From assembly GCA_009469685.1 (NCBI GenBank), contig SSTA01000308.1, positions 1-13,797 of the forward strand: a stretch of DNA of 13,797 nt, read 5' to 3'. Origin of the DNA: Azonexaceae bacterium. Lineage in GTDB: Bacteria > Pseudomonadota > Gammaproteobacteria > Burkholderiales > Rhodocyclaceae. The notes below the pieces were generated by a model. That model made no database searches and was not told where the DNA came from. It was given only the letters and a program-made list of their open reading frames with translations. The position numbers and the translations under genes are program-made. Positions 6,488 to 13,797 of this stretch are shown one piece after another; position 1 is the first letter of the stretch, and every line of letters starts with the position of its first letter.

Positions 6488-8053
6488 TTGAAATCCTACG
6501 ACGTACTCATCATCGGCAGCGGTCTTGCCGGACAATCGGCTGCCTTACGTCTGGCGGATCACTGCCGCGTGGCCCTGGTCAGCAAGCGTAGCCTGGAGGA
6601 AAGTGCCTCGGGATGGGCTCAGGGCGGTATCGCGGCAGTGCTCGACAGCCAGGATTCGATCGACGCCCACATTCGGGACACGCTCGTCGCCGGGGCCTGG
6701 CTCAACGACGAAGCGGCGACCCGGTTCGTGGTCGAAAACGGACGAAGGGCCATTGAGTGGCTCATTGCCCAGGGGGTCCCTTTCACCCAGGATGCGTCGG
6801 GCTACCACCTGACCCGGGAGGGTGGCCATAGCGCCCGCCGGGTGATCCACGTGGCCGACGCCACCGGACTCGCTGTCCAGGAAACCCTGACGCGCCGCGT
6901 GCGCGCCCATCGCAATATCACGGTCCTGGAAGATCACATCGCCATAGACCTGATCACGGGCGTCAAACTGGGCCTCGGTGACAACCGCTGCTATGGCGCC
7001 TATGCCCTCGATACCCGAAACGACCGCGTCATTACCCTGGGTGCCGGAAACACGCTGCTTGCCACCGGCGGGGCCGGCAAGGTCTATCTCTATACGACCA
7101 ACCCGGACACATCCACCGGCGACGGCATCGCCATGGCGTGGCGTGCAGGTTGCCGGGTGGCCAATATGGAATTCATCCAGTTCCATCCCACGTGTCTGTA
7201 CCATCCCCAAGCCAAATCCTTCCTTATTTCCGAGGCCGTTCGCGGGGAAGGCGGCCTGCTGCTGCTCCCGGACGGAACCCGGTTCATGCCCGACCACGAT
7301 TCCCGGGGGGAACTGGCTCCCCGAGACATCGTCGCGCGTGCCATCGATTTCGAGATGAAAAAACGTGGCCTGGATTGCGTCTTCCTCGATATTGCCCACA
7401 AGGGCGAGACGTTCATCCGTAGCCATTTTCCCAACATCCACGCCCGTTGCCTGGAACTTGGCCTCGATATCGCCAAAGATCCGATTCCCGTGGTCCCTGC
7501 GGCCCACTACACCTGCGGTGGAGTGATCAGCGACCTGCGCGGCCGAACCGATCTCGCAGGCCTTTACGTCGCTGGAGAGGCCTCCTGTACCGGCCTGCAC
7601 GGCGCCAACCGGCTGGCCTCGAATTCACTCCTCGAGTGCATCGTCTTTTCCGAAGCGGCCGTCGCCGACATGCTCGCTTCGGGGACCCCAGCGCTCCCCT
7701 CACTCCCGCGCTGGGACGAAAGCCGCGTGACCGACGCCGACGAAGAGGTGGTCATCTCCCATAACTGGGACGAGCTGCGCCGTTTCATGTGGGACTACGT
7801 CGGTATCGTCCGGACGACCAAGCGATTGAAGCGGGCCTCCCACCGGATACGACTCCTGATGCGGGAGATCGAGGAGTTCTACGCCAATTTCCGGGTCAGC
7901 CACGATCTCATCGAACTGCGCAATCTGGTGGTCACCGCCGACCTCATCGTGCGCTGCGCCATGAAGCGGCGGGAAAGTCGCGGCCTGCACTATTCGCGGG
8001 ATTTCCCGGAAACCCTCGCCCAGGGCCGCAATACGGTCATCCGTCGGCGTTAG
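6488..8053 (+). CDS. nadB: L-aspartate oxidase
   Basis: FAD flavoenzyme oxidising L-aspartate to iminoaspartate, which NadA condenses to quinolinate in de novo NAD synthesis. It has 521 residues from a TTG start. The start gives [19 protein letters not shown], with the FAD-binding GSGLAG at 10-15. Conserved boxes follow: [11 protein letters not shown] (41-51), TREGGHS (109-115), [11 protein letters not shown] (228-238), APRDIV (277-282), HYTCGG (340-345) and [13 protein letters not shown] (371-383). Catalytic residues E111, H233, R279, H340 and R375 align with E. coli E121, H244, R290, H351 and R386. It is the only plus-strand gene here, divergent from rpoE as in pseudomonads. Its last 17 bp overlap the 3' end of the ygfX-like gene on the other strand. 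The SD is weak (GAAGAG very close to the TTG). Confidence 0.97.
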   Translation: MKSYDVLIIGSGLAGQSAALRLADHCRVALVSKRSLEESASGWAQGGIAAVLDSQDSIDAHIRDTLVAGAWLNDEAATRFVVENGRRAIEWLIAQGVPFTQDASGYHLTREGGHSARRVIHVADATGLAVQETLTRRVRAHRNITVLEDHIAIDLITGVKLGLGDNRCYGAYALDTRNDRVITLGAGNTLLATGGAGKVYLYTTNPDTSTGDGIAMAWRAGCRVANMEFIQFHPTCLYHPQAKSFLISEAVRGEGGLLLLPDGTRFMPDHDSRGELAPRDIVARAIDFEMKKRGLDCVFLDIAHKGETFIRSHFPNIHARCLELGLDIAKDPIPVVPAAHYTCGGVISDLRGRTDLAGLYVAGEASCTGLHGANRLASNSLLECIVFSEAAVADMLASGTPALPSLPRWDESRVTDADEEVVISHNWDELRRFMWDYVGIVRTTKRLKRASHRIRLLMREIEEFYANFRVSHDLIELRNLVVTADLIVRCAMKRRESRGLHYSRDFPETLAQGRNTVIRRR

Positions 8054-8462
8054 GGCTCTTTCGCCAGCGCAACCAGACGCGAAGGCGGCGAAAATCTTCG
8101 CCGTTAATGGCGTCGGGCGCGATGACTAGCGTCTGCAACCCAGCCTCCCAGCGCAGACGGACCAGCGTCAACCAGGGATGAATGCGCGGCGAACCGATCG
8201 TCTCGGCGTGCTGCCAGGAGCCCTCGCCCACTTCGACGTCGATGCGCCCATCGGCAAGCAAGCGCAGTCGGGACGGGTGCGGACCGGCGAATGCTATCCA
8301 CGCGCGGTACCCGCTCAGGCAGGCGAGCACCATCAGCGCGCACAGAATGACGGCTCCGGCTCCCGATGTGGCGATGGCCAAGGCGGCTGCGAGGTGCACA
8401 AGGAGAATTCCGCCCCGCACAATGAACGAAGGGCGCAGCCCGATGATGATCGGAAACTGCAC
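8037..8462 (-). CDS. YgfX-like small membrane protein
   Basis: Protein of 141 residues that I place tentatively in the YgfX/CptA family. E. coli YgfX is an inner-membrane protein paired with SdhE and reported to affect FtsZ and MreB as a toxin-like factor. Here two adjacent hydrophobic segments (about 13-34 and 35-55) are followed by a soluble domain with [13 protein letters not shown] and a Trp/Arg-rich end (RVWLRWRK), matching YgfX architecture. I chose the GTG at 8462: GGAG lies about 9 bp upstream and the N-terminus becomes [12 protein letters not shown], while an upstream TTG at 8528 would overlap fabF. It sits 25 bp after fabF. No sdhE gene is adjacent, so the toxin-antitoxin idea has no local support. 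The ygfX-nadB neighbourhood resembles that of Pseudomonas. Confidence 0.65.
   Translation of the reverse strand: MQFPIIIGLRPSFIVRGGILLVHLAAALAIATSGAGAVILCALMVLACLSGYRAWIAFAGPHPSRLRLLADGRIDVEVGEGSWQHAETIGSPRIHPWLTLVRLRWEAGLQTLVIAPDAINGEDFRRLRVWLRWRKSPNADG
8086..8103. other. 7-bp hairpin downstream of nadB
   Basis: CGGCGAA and TTCGCCG form a perfect 7-bp stem around an AATC loop, 32 bp past the nadB stop and inside the ygfX-like gene. Neither strand has a T-tract after it, so it is not a standard intrinsic terminator. It could define or stabilise the nadB mRNA 3' end, or be incidental to the coding sequence. Confidence 0.3.
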
Positions 8463-8487
8463 CCTCCATGACTCCGTCGAGCGGCGC

Positions 8488-9726
8488 TCAAATGCGCTTG
8501 AAAGCCACCGTTCCGTTGGTTCCGCCAAATCCGAAGGAATTGGATAAGGCGGCGTCGATCTTCATGGGCCGAGCATGATTGGCGCAATAATCCAGGTCGC
8601 AGCGCTCGTCCTGATTGAAAATGTTGATGGTTGGCGGCGAAATCTGATGGTAAAGAGCCAGGGCGGTAAAGACCGCCTCGATGCCACCGGCGGCGCCCAG
8701 CAGATGACCCGTCATCGATTTGGTCGAGTTCATCACCAGATGTTTCGTCGCATCACCCAGGGCGCGCTTGACCGCCTGGGTCTCCGCCACATCGCCCAGA
8801 GGCGTGGAGGTCCCATGGGCGTTGATGTACTGGATGTCACCCGGAGCCAAACCGGCATTCTTGAGGGCAGCGAGCATGCAGCGACGCGCTCCGTCGCCGT
8901 CTTCCGCGGGCTGGGTCATGTGGAATGCGTCGGCACTCATGCCATAACCCGCCACTTCGGCATAAATCCTGGCCCCACGAGCCTTGGCGTGCTCGTACTC
9001 CTCAAGAACCATCACGCCTGCCCCCTCGCCCAGGACGAATCCATCCCGATCGCGATCCCAGGGTCGGCTTGCCGTTGCAGGATCGTCGTTCCTCGCAGAG
9101 AGGGCACGCGCAGCACAGAAGCCGCCGACGCCCAGCGGCGAAACGGTGGACTCCGCACCGCCGGCAACCATGACATCCGCATCCCCGTACTCGATGATAC
9201 GCGCAGCTTCGCCCACCGAGTGGGTCCCGGTTGTACAGGCGGTCACCAAGGCGATATTCGGACCTTTGAAACCGAACATGATCGACAGGTTGCCGGAAAT
9301 CATGTTGATGATCGACCCGGGAACGAAGAACGGCGAGACCTTGCGCACGCCACCCGCAGCGTAATGGTCTTTGGTTTCCTCTATCAGAGGCAAGCCCCCG
9401 ATTCCGGACCCGATCGCCACCCCGGCGCGCTCAAGATCGACCGAATTCCCATCCAGCCCCGCATCGCGGATGGCCTGAATTCCAGCCGCCATCCCGAAGT
9501 GGATGAAGGCGTCCATCCGCCGGGCCTCCTTAGGAGAAAGGTAGGCGCCAATGTCGAATCCCTTGACCTCGCCGGCGATCCTAACTGGAAAGGTGGACGC
9601 ATCGAATTTCGTGATGCTGGCGATACCGGAACGGCCGGCGATGATGTTTGACCATCCTTCCTCGACCGTATTGCCGACGGGGCAGATGAGCCCCAGACCG
9701 GTGATGACGACTCTGCGACGTGCCAA
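8488..9726 (-). CDS. fabF: 3-oxoacyl-ACP synthase II
   Basis: Beta-ketoacyl-ACP synthase II, the condensing enzyme that elongates acyl-ACP with malonyl-ACP in type II fatty acid synthesis. It has 412 residues, normal for the family. The Cys-His-His triad is C164 (VTACTTG), H304 (NAHGTST) and H341 (MTGHLLGAAGG), with conserved K336; each is one residue past the E. coli position. The C-terminus SNSFGFGGTNGTVAFK is typical. I chose TTG at 9726: it gives MARRRVVITGLG and has GGAG 8 bp upstream. A GTG three codons earlier is possible, and a much longer reading frame upstream runs through acpP in another frame and is not credible. It follows acpP after a 70-bp spacer containing a strong hairpin. 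Confidence 0.97.
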   Translation of the reverse strand: MARRRVVITGLGLICPVGNTVEEGWSNIIAGRSGIASITKFDASTFPVRIAGEVKGFDIGAYLSPKEARRMDAFIHFGMAAGIQAIRDAGLDGNSVDLERAGVAIGSGIGGLPLIEETKDHYAAGGVRKVSPFFVPGSIINMISGNLSIMFGFKGPNIALVTACTTGTHSVGEAARIIEYGDADVMVAGGAESTVSPLGVGGFCAARALSARNDDPATASRPWDRDRDGFVLGEGAGVMVLEEYEHAKARGARIYAEVAGYGMSADAFHMTQPAEDGDGARRCMLAALKNAGLAPGDIQYINAHGTSTPLGDVAETQAVKRALGDATKHLVMNSTKSMTGHLLGAAGGIEAVFTALALYHQISPPTINIFNQDERCDLDYCANHARPMKIDAALSNSFGFGGTNGTVAFKRI

Positions 9727-9752
9727 GATGTGCACTCCGAATGGATGCGGAA

Positions 9753-9774
9753 AGGCCGGCCCTTGGGCCGGCCT
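9753..9774 (-). other. Strong hairpin between acpP and fabF
   Basis: AGGCCGGCCC and GGGCCGGCCT are perfect 10-bp inverted arms separated by two bases (about 9 bp of stem with a 4-nt loop). On the transcribed minus strand only TTT follows before TCC is interrupted, so it may be a leaky terminator or an mRNA-stabilising 3' hairpin for acpP. It would lower fabF relative to acpP expression. Confidence 0.5.
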
Positions 9775-9796
9775 CTGCCACTGGAACCAGGATGGA

Positions 9797-10033
9797 TTAC
9801 TTCTTGTGGGACAGGATGTAGTCCACTGCCTGCTGGACGGTCGTGATCTTCTCGGCTTCCTCGTCGGGAATCTCACACTCGAATTCCTCTTCTAGAGCCA
9901 TGACCAGTTCGACCGTGTCCAACGAGTCAGCGCCCAGATCGTCCACGAAGGAAGACTCGTTCTTGATGTCGCCCTCGTTCACACCGAGCTGCTCGGCGAC
10001 GATCTTTTTGACGCGTTCTACGATGTTATCCAT
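9797..10033 (-). CDS. acpP: Acyl carrier protein
   Basis: Small acidic carrier of growing acyl chains, attached by a phosphopantetheine arm. It has 78 residues. The attachment serine S37 lies in [18 protein letters not shown]. The protein starts [17 protein letters not shown] and is rich in Glu and Asp throughout, as expected. The ATG is preceded by an excellent SD, AAGGAG with a 7-bp spacer, fitting very high expression. A terminator-like hairpin lies between fabG and acpP, and a second hairpin separates it from fabF, so acpP may be made largely from its own short transcript. I found no clear promoter in the 70-bp upstream spacer; TAAACT at 10079-10074 is the only -10 candidate, and it lacks a good -35. 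Confidence 0.98.
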   Translation of the reverse strand: MDNIVERVKKIVAEQLGVNEGDIKNESSFVDDLGADSLDTVELVMALEEEFECEIPDEEAEKITTVQQAVDYILSHKK

Positions 10034-10081
10034 TAAAAAACTCCTTCCCCCTACGGGTTGAAAAAACGCTGCGAGTTTACC

Positions 10082-10100
10082 AAAAAGCCGGCCCCGCCGG
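10082..10100 (-). terminator. Terminator-like hairpin between fabG and acpP
   Basis: On the minus strand, three bases after the fabG stop, a CCGGC-GGG-GCCGG hairpin (5 bp, GC only) is followed by C and TTTTT. The form is that of an intrinsic terminator. The stem is short, so termination may be partial, leaving some plsX-fabG transcripts to continue into acpP. Confidence 0.6.
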
Positions 10101-10103
10101 AAA

Positions 10104-10844
10104 TCAGTCCATGAACATACCACCGTTGACGTGCACGGTCGTCCCGCTCACATAGCCCGCTCCGGGCGATGCAAGGAAGGAAACAGCCGCCGCCACATCT
10201 TCCGGAGATCCAGCCCGGGCAAGGGGAATCGCCGCCAGCATCGCCGCCTTGTGCTTTTCGTCCAGGCCTTCTGTCATGTCAGTGGCAATAAAGCCCGGTG
10301 CGACGCAATTCACGGTGATGTTGCGACTGCCCAGCTCGCGGGCAAGGGAACGGGTCATGCCGGCTACGCCTGCCTTGGCCGCGCAGTAGTTGGCCTGACC
10401 GGGATTGCCGGAGTGTCCGACCACCGAGGTGATGTTGATGATGCGCCCCTGGCGGGCCTTCATCATGCCCCGCATCACGGCTTTGGAAAGACGAAACACG
10501 GCTTTGAGATTGGTATCGATGACCGCGTCCCACTCGTCGTCCTTCATCCGCATGGCGAGATTATCGCGGGTAATGCCGGCATTGTTGACCAAAATGCCGA
10601 CCGCTCCGAATTCCTTCTCGATCGTGGCAATGGCAGCCTCCACCTGGCCCGCGTCGCGCACCTCGAGGACGAAACCTCGCCCCCTGACGCCTGCCGCCGC
10701 AAGATAGGCCGAAATCCTTTCCGCGCCGTCTTCACTGGTCGCGGTACCGACGACTGCCGCGCCTTGGCGGCCCAGTTCGAGCGCGATGGCACGGCCGATG
10801 CCGCGAGTGGCGCCGGTCACCAAGGCAATCTGTCCGTTCAGCAT
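10104..10844 (-). CDS. fabG: 3-oxoacyl-ACP reductase
   Basis: NADPH-dependent reductase of 3-oxoacyl-ACP to 3-hydroxyacyl-ACP, of the short-chain dehydrogenase family. It has 246 residues. The nucleotide-binding TGATRGIG spans 10-17, NNAG 87-90, and the catalytic residues are N112, S140 (NITSVVG), Y153 and K157 (ANYCAAKAG); the Ser, Tyr and Lys sit two residues past the E. coli positions. The C-terminus [15 protein letters not shown] is typical of true FabG. The start is ATG at 10844, with GGAG 9 bp upstream inside the end of fabD and a 5-bp gap between the genes. A longer open frame upstream overlaps fabD and is rejected. It is followed closely by a terminator-like hairpin. Confidence 0.97.
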   Translation of the reverse strand: MLNGQIALVTGATRGIGRAIALELGRQGAAVVGTATSEDGAERISAYLAAAGVRGRGFVLEVRDAGQVEAAIATIEKEFGAVGILVNNAGITRDNLAMRMKDDEWDAVIDTNLKAVFRLSKAVMRGMMKARQGRIINITSVVGHSGNPGQANYCAAKAGVAGMTRSLARELGSRNITVNCVAPGFIATDMTEGLDEKHKAAMLAAIPLARAGSPEDVAAAVSFLASPGAGYVSGTTVHVNGGMFMD

Positions 10845-10849
10845 GGTAT

Positions 10850-11773
10850 TCACTCCAGGCCGAGGTTGGCTTCGACGCTGGCCGCATCCGCGAGAGCAAC
10901 GCCGTTGATGCCTTCGGCGCAACGCTTGGTGAGTCCGGCGAGCACCTTGCCAGGACCGCACTCCGCAACCGTGGTGACGCCTTGGGCAGCCATTTTCTGG
11001 ATCGTCTCGACCCAGCGTACCGGGTTATAGGCTTGACGCACCAGGGCGTCCTTGATGCGCGTCGGGTCCGATTCCTGTACCACGTCAACGTTATTGATGA
11101 CCGGAATTACCGGCACCTTGAATTCCAGGTCGGCCAGCCGCGCTCCCAGCTTGTCGGCGGCGGGCCGTATGAGCGAGGAATGGAAGGGGGCAGAGACCGG
11201 CAATGCCACCGCCCGCTTGGCGCCCCGCGCCTTGCATGCCTCCATGGCACGCTCGACGGCACTCTTGTGGCCCGCGATGACGGTCTGGCCGGCGGCATTG
11301 AAATTGACCGGCTCCGCGACCTCGCCCTGGGCCGCCTCGGCGCACGCCGCCCGTATGCCCTCGTCGTCGAGGCCCAGAATTGCGGCCATGGCTCCCGTAC
11401 CCAAGGGGACGGCTTCCTGCATGGCAGCAGCGCGTAGCCGGACCAGAGGCACTGCGTCTTTGAACGCGATCACCCCGGCGGCGACCAAGGCCGAATACTC
11501 ACCCAAGCTATGGCCGGCGACGCAAGCGGGCTGCCGCCCTCCTTTTTCGAGCCAGAGACGCCAGACGGCAATCCCGGCGGTGAGCATGACCGGCTGGGTA
11601 TTCACGGTTTGGGAAAGAGCCTCTGCCGGCCCCTCGGCCACCATTCGCCAGAGGTCGTCACCGAGAGCGCTAGAGGCCTCGTCGAAAGTCGCGCGAACGA
11701 CGGCAGAATCGCCGTAGGCGGCCATCATGCCTACGCTCTGGGAACCCTGACCGGGAAAGACGAAAGCGAACAT
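10850..11773 (-). CDS. fabD: Malonyl-CoA:ACP transacylase
   Basis: Transfers malonyl groups from CoA to acyl carrier protein, supplying the extender unit for FabH and FabF. It has 307 residues. Motifs include FPGQGSQSVGM (6-16), the nucleophile S89 in GHSLGEY, substrate-binding R114 in VRLRAAAMQEAVP and catalytic H198 in SAPFHSSL. All three functional residues lie three positions before E. coli S92, R117 and H201. The ATG has AGGAG with a 6-bp spacer. A 71-bp gap separates it from fabH upstream and contains a small hairpin; downstream, fabG follows after 5 bp. Confidence 0.98.
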   Translation of the reverse strand: MFAFVFPGQGSQSVGMMAAYGDSAVVRATFDEASSALGDDLWRMVAEGPAEALSQTVNTQPVMLTAGIAVWRLWLEKGGRQPACVAGHSLGEYSALVAAGVIAFKDAVPLVRLRAAAMQEAVPLGTGAMAAILGLDDEGIRAACAEAAQGEVAEPVNFNAAGQTVIAGHKSAVERAMEACKARGAKRAVALPVSAPFHSSLIRPAADKLGARLADLEFKVPVIPVINNVDVVQESDPTRIKDALVRQAYNPVRWVETIQKMAAQGVTTVAECGPGKVLAGLTKRCAEGINGVALADAASVEANLGLE

Positions 11774-11812
11774 CGTGAGCTCCTAAAGGGAGACGAACAG
11801 TGGAAATCTCAG

Positions 11813-11830
11813 GGTCGGACCCAGCCGACC
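11813..11830. other. Small hairpin in fabH-fabD spacer
   Basis: GGTCGG and CCGACC form 6-bp arms around a 6-base loop, in the only sizeable gap between fabH and fabD. There is no T-tract on either strand, so it is not an obvious terminator. It might affect mRNA processing or fabD translation, or be incidental. Confidence 0.3.
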
Positions 11831-11844
11831 TTTGGACCTCAGTT

Positions 11845-12807
11845 TCAAAATTGCATGAGGGCGGCGCCCCAGGTGAAACCGCCGCCCACGCCCTCTACCA
11901 AGACTTTCTGGCCGGACCGGATGCGCCCATCGCGCACCGCCTCGTCAAGTGCCAGGGGAATCGAAGCGGCGGACGTGTTCCCATGGTGATCGACGGTAAC
12001 GATAACTCGCTCCCGATCGACGCCGAGTTTCTTGCCGGTAGCCTCGATGATGCGGATATTGGCCTGATGGGGAATCAACCAGTCGATTCCTGCAGCGGGA
12101 ACCCCCGCTTGGGCGCAGACTTCCTCGGCCACTTCGGCAAGGACGCGGACGGCGAATTTGAAAACCGCTTGACCGTCCATGCGCAGGAAGGGATCGCCGC
12201 ACACCCGCCCGCCGCTGATCTGACCTGGAACGTTGAGAATCCCGCTCTGGCTTCCGTCGGCATGAAGAGCGCTGGCCAGAATTCCCGGCGCATCCGACGC
12301 TTCGAGCACCAAGGCGCCGGCGCCATCGCCAAAAAGTACGCACGTTCCCCTGTCCTGCCAATCGAGGATGCGGGAAAACACTTCCGTACCGATTACCAGG
12401 GCCTTGCAATGGCTGCCCGAGGCGATGAATTTATCGGCGATCGCCAGGGCGTAGGCGAAGCCGGCACAGACCGCCTGGACGTCGAAGGCAGTCGCCCCTT
12501 TGTTGCCCAGCTTCCCCTGGATGAGGCAAGCGGTACTCGGAAAAATGAAATCCGGCGTCGACGTTGCAACGATGATCAGGTCGATAGCGGCTGGATCGAC
12601 GGCGGCCATAGCCAGGGCACGGCGGGCGGCCTCCAGTCCAAGATCACTTGCCATCACCCCGGGTTCGGCCAGATGCCGAGTCCGGATTCCAGTCCGGGTG
12701 ACGATCCATGCGTCATCGGTGTCGATACCGCGAGCCGCCAAGTCGAGGTTACTGATAGGAGGCCCGGGCAGAAAACTCCCGGTCCCGGCAACCCGCGAGT
12801 ACTTCAC
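11845..12807 (-). CDS. fabH: 3-oxoacyl-ACP synthase III
   Basis: Beta-ketoacyl-ACP synthase III, which starts fatty acid synthesis by condensing acetyl-CoA with malonyl-ACP. It has 320 residues. The Cys-His-Asn triad is C114 (DVQAVCAGF), H247 (PHQANIRI) and N277 ([11 protein letters not shown]), spaced almost as in E. coli (112, 244, 274). [14 protein letters not shown] (32-45) and the C-terminal [14 protein letters not shown] are typical. It begins with GTG, whose last bases overlap the plsX stop (GTGA, 4-bp overlap), and AGGAGG lies 4 bp upstream. The plsX-fabH pair should therefore be translationally coupled. Confidence 0.97.
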   Translation of the reverse strand: MKYSRVAGTGSFLPGPPISNLDLAARGIDTDDAWIVTRTGIRTRHLAEPGVMASDLGLEAARRALAMAAVDPAAIDLIIVATSTPDFIFPSTACLIQGKLGNKGATAFDVQAVCAGFAYALAIADKFIASGSHCKALVIGTEVFSRILDWQDRGTCVLFGDGAGALVLEASDAPGILASALHADGSQSGILNVPGQISGGRVCGDPFLRMDGQAVFKFAVRVLAEVAEEVCAQAGVPAAGIDWLIPHQANIRIIEATGKKLGVDRERVIVTVDHHGNTSAASIPLALDEAVRDGRIRSGQKVLVEGVGGGFTWGAALMQF

Positions 12808-13797
12808 GCCGCCTCCTCGCTCCTGACATTCGAAGCCAGCCCCGCAAAACGCTGGGCAATCCTATCCAGGACGCCGTTCTCTGCGGCATCCCAAGCACGC
12901 GCAATGGCATTCGAGAAGGCGAAGGCATCGGCCGACCCGTGGCTCTTGATCGAGATCCCCTTGAGACCGAGGAGAATTGCCCCGTTGTACCGTCGATGGT
13001 CCACTCGGCGCTTGAAGCGATTCAGCACAGGCATGGCCACCAGCGCAGCAAGTTTGGTCAGCAGATTGCGCTTGAACTCCTGACGCAAGAACGAAGCCAG
13101 CATCTGGGCAAGGCCCTCGGAAGTCTTTAGCGCCACGTTGCCGACAAATCCGTCGCAGACCACGAGATCGGCCTCACCCTTGTAAATCCCGTCGCCTTCG
13201 ACGTTGCCGACGAAATTGAGACCGGATTCCTTAAGCAGTTCAGCCGCCCCCTTGACCACTTCATTCCCCTTGATGTCTTCTTCGCCGATGTTGAGCAGTC
13301 CGACCGAAGGTCGCTCGGCATGTTCCAACGCGGCCACGAATGAAGCTCCCATCAGCCCGAACTGAAGCAAGTGTTGGGGGGTGCAATCGATGTTCGCGCC
13401 CAGATCAAGGACATGAGTGTGACCGCGCAGGGTCGGCAAGGGTGCGCAGATCGCCGGTCTATCGATGCCGGGGAGCATCTTGAGGACAAAGCGGGAAATG
13501 GCCATCAGGGCACCGGTATTGCCGGCGGACACGCATGCATCCGCCTCGCCCTGTTTGACCAGATTGATTGCCACCCGCATGGACGAGTCCTTCTTGTTGC
13601 GCAGGGCCAGGGCCGGTGACTCGTCCATCTCGACGACTTCGGAGGCATGCACGACGGTCAGGCGAGAGTCGCTGGCGGCCTCGGCCAAATGGGTGCGCAG
13701 AATCTCCTCACGTCCCACTAGGATGAGTTTGGCCCCAGGGTGGTCGGCCAGGAAACGCAACGCCGCGGGCACCGTCACTGACGGCCCGTGGTCGCCC
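12804..13797 (-). CDS. plsX: Phosphate acyltransferase, 5' end outside window
   Basis: Converts acyl-ACP to acyl-phosphate, the acyl donor for PlsY in phosphatidic acid synthesis; a peripheral membrane enzyme. About 330 residues are visible. The frame stays open to the right edge, where it reads [16 protein letters not shown], the familiar N-terminal PlsX motif (GGDHGP). Only about ten residues are missing, so the GTG at 13778 is internal and not the start. Other recognisable boxes are ILVGREE, NPA-region equivalent [49 protein letters not shown] and [16 protein letters not shown]. The stop overlaps the fabH start by 4 bp. By usual synteny rpmF would lie just upstream; that is not visible here. 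Confidence 0.97.
   Translation of the reverse strand, partial: GDHGPSVTVPAALRFLADHPGAKLILVGREEILRTHLAEAASDSRLTVVHASEVVEMDESPALALRNKKDSSMRVAINLVKQGEADACVSAGNTGALMAISRFVLKMLPGIDRPAICAPLPTLRGHTHVLDLGANIDCTPQHLLQFGLMGASFVAALEHAERPSVGLLNIGEEDIKGNEVVKGAAELLKESGLNFVGNVEGDGIYKGEADLVVCDGFVGNVALKTSEGLAQMLASFLRQEFKRNLLTKLAALVAMPVLNRFKRRVDHRRYNGAILLGLKGISIKSHGSADAFAFSNAIARAWDAAENGVLDRIAQRFAGLASNVRSEEAA

Noticed and set aside
6329..6535. N-terminal extension of rpoE by 69 codons
   Set aside because: It would cross the nadB start and both promoters, and the shorter start matches E. coli RpoE.
6545..7600. Open frame of about 350 codons on the minus strand, opposite nadB
   Set aside because: It lies wholly within nadB on the other strand and its translation has no recognisable domain.
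9727..9876. N-terminal extension of fabF by 50 codons
   Set aside because: The extension runs through acpP in another frame, is not FabF-like, and GGAG plus TTG gives the conserved N-terminus at 9726.
11800..13083. Open frame of about 430 codons on the plus strand, across fabH and plsX
   Set aside because: Both genes beneath it are confidently identified by catalytic residues; the plus-strand frame looks like codon-bias shadow.
1..13797. Search for mobile elements, CRISPR, tRNA genes and defence genes
   Set aside because: No repeats, transposase or integrase motifs, or tRNA-like sequence were seen; every sizeable segment is covered by a core housekeeping gene.

Overview
This window reads as a chromosomal core-genome segment of a betaproteobacterium. 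Rhodocyclales (Azoarcus, Thauera or Dechloromonas relatives) is my best guess, from gene order and protein similarity recalled from memory. The DNA is GC-rich and almost completely coding. The longest gap is the 159-bp divergent spacer between rpoE and nadB, so no stretch over 300 bases lacks a gene. I see no tRNA, rRNA, CRISPR array, insertion sequence, prophage or plasmid feature.

Left block, minus strand, transcribed from about 6330 down to 1: rpoE (ECF sigma factor) - rseC/mucC - mucD (periplasmic HtrA protease) - small glutaredoxin-like gene - [intrinsic terminator] - lepA - lepB - DUF4845 gene - rnc (truncated by the window edge). It joins the envelope-stress sigma factor and its protease to translation, secretion and RNA-processing genes. 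Most junctions overlap or are only a few bases wide: rpoE/rseC TAATG, mucD/grx 11 bp, DUF4845/rnc TGATG. The notable point is that rpoE is fused directly to rseC, with no rseA (anti-sigma) or rseB gene between them.

Centre: nadB (L-aspartate oxidase) is the only plus-strand gene. It diverges from rpoE and converges on a small YgfX-like membrane protein gene, with a 17-bp overlap of the 3' ends.

Right block, minus strand, transcribed from the right edge towards 8037: plsX (5' end outside the window) - fabH - fabD - fabG - acpP - fabF - ygfX-like. This is the classical type II fatty acid synthesis cluster. PlsX makes acyl-phosphate for phospholipid synthesis, FabH and FabD start the cycle and supply malonyl-ACP, FabG reduces, AcpP carries the chain and FabF elongates it. 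Hairpins flank acpP on both sides, one of them terminator-like, which suggests separate control of acpP dosage.

I see no new defence or mobile system here. The observations worth following up are the missing anti-sigma genes, the terminator in the lepA leader, the hairpins around acpP, the small dyad in the nadB/rpoE spacer and the lone ygfX-like gene. Start codons were reassigned where conserved N-termini and Shine-Dalgarno (SD) sequences supported it; nadB and fabF appear to use TTG, fabH, grx and ygfX-like GTG.
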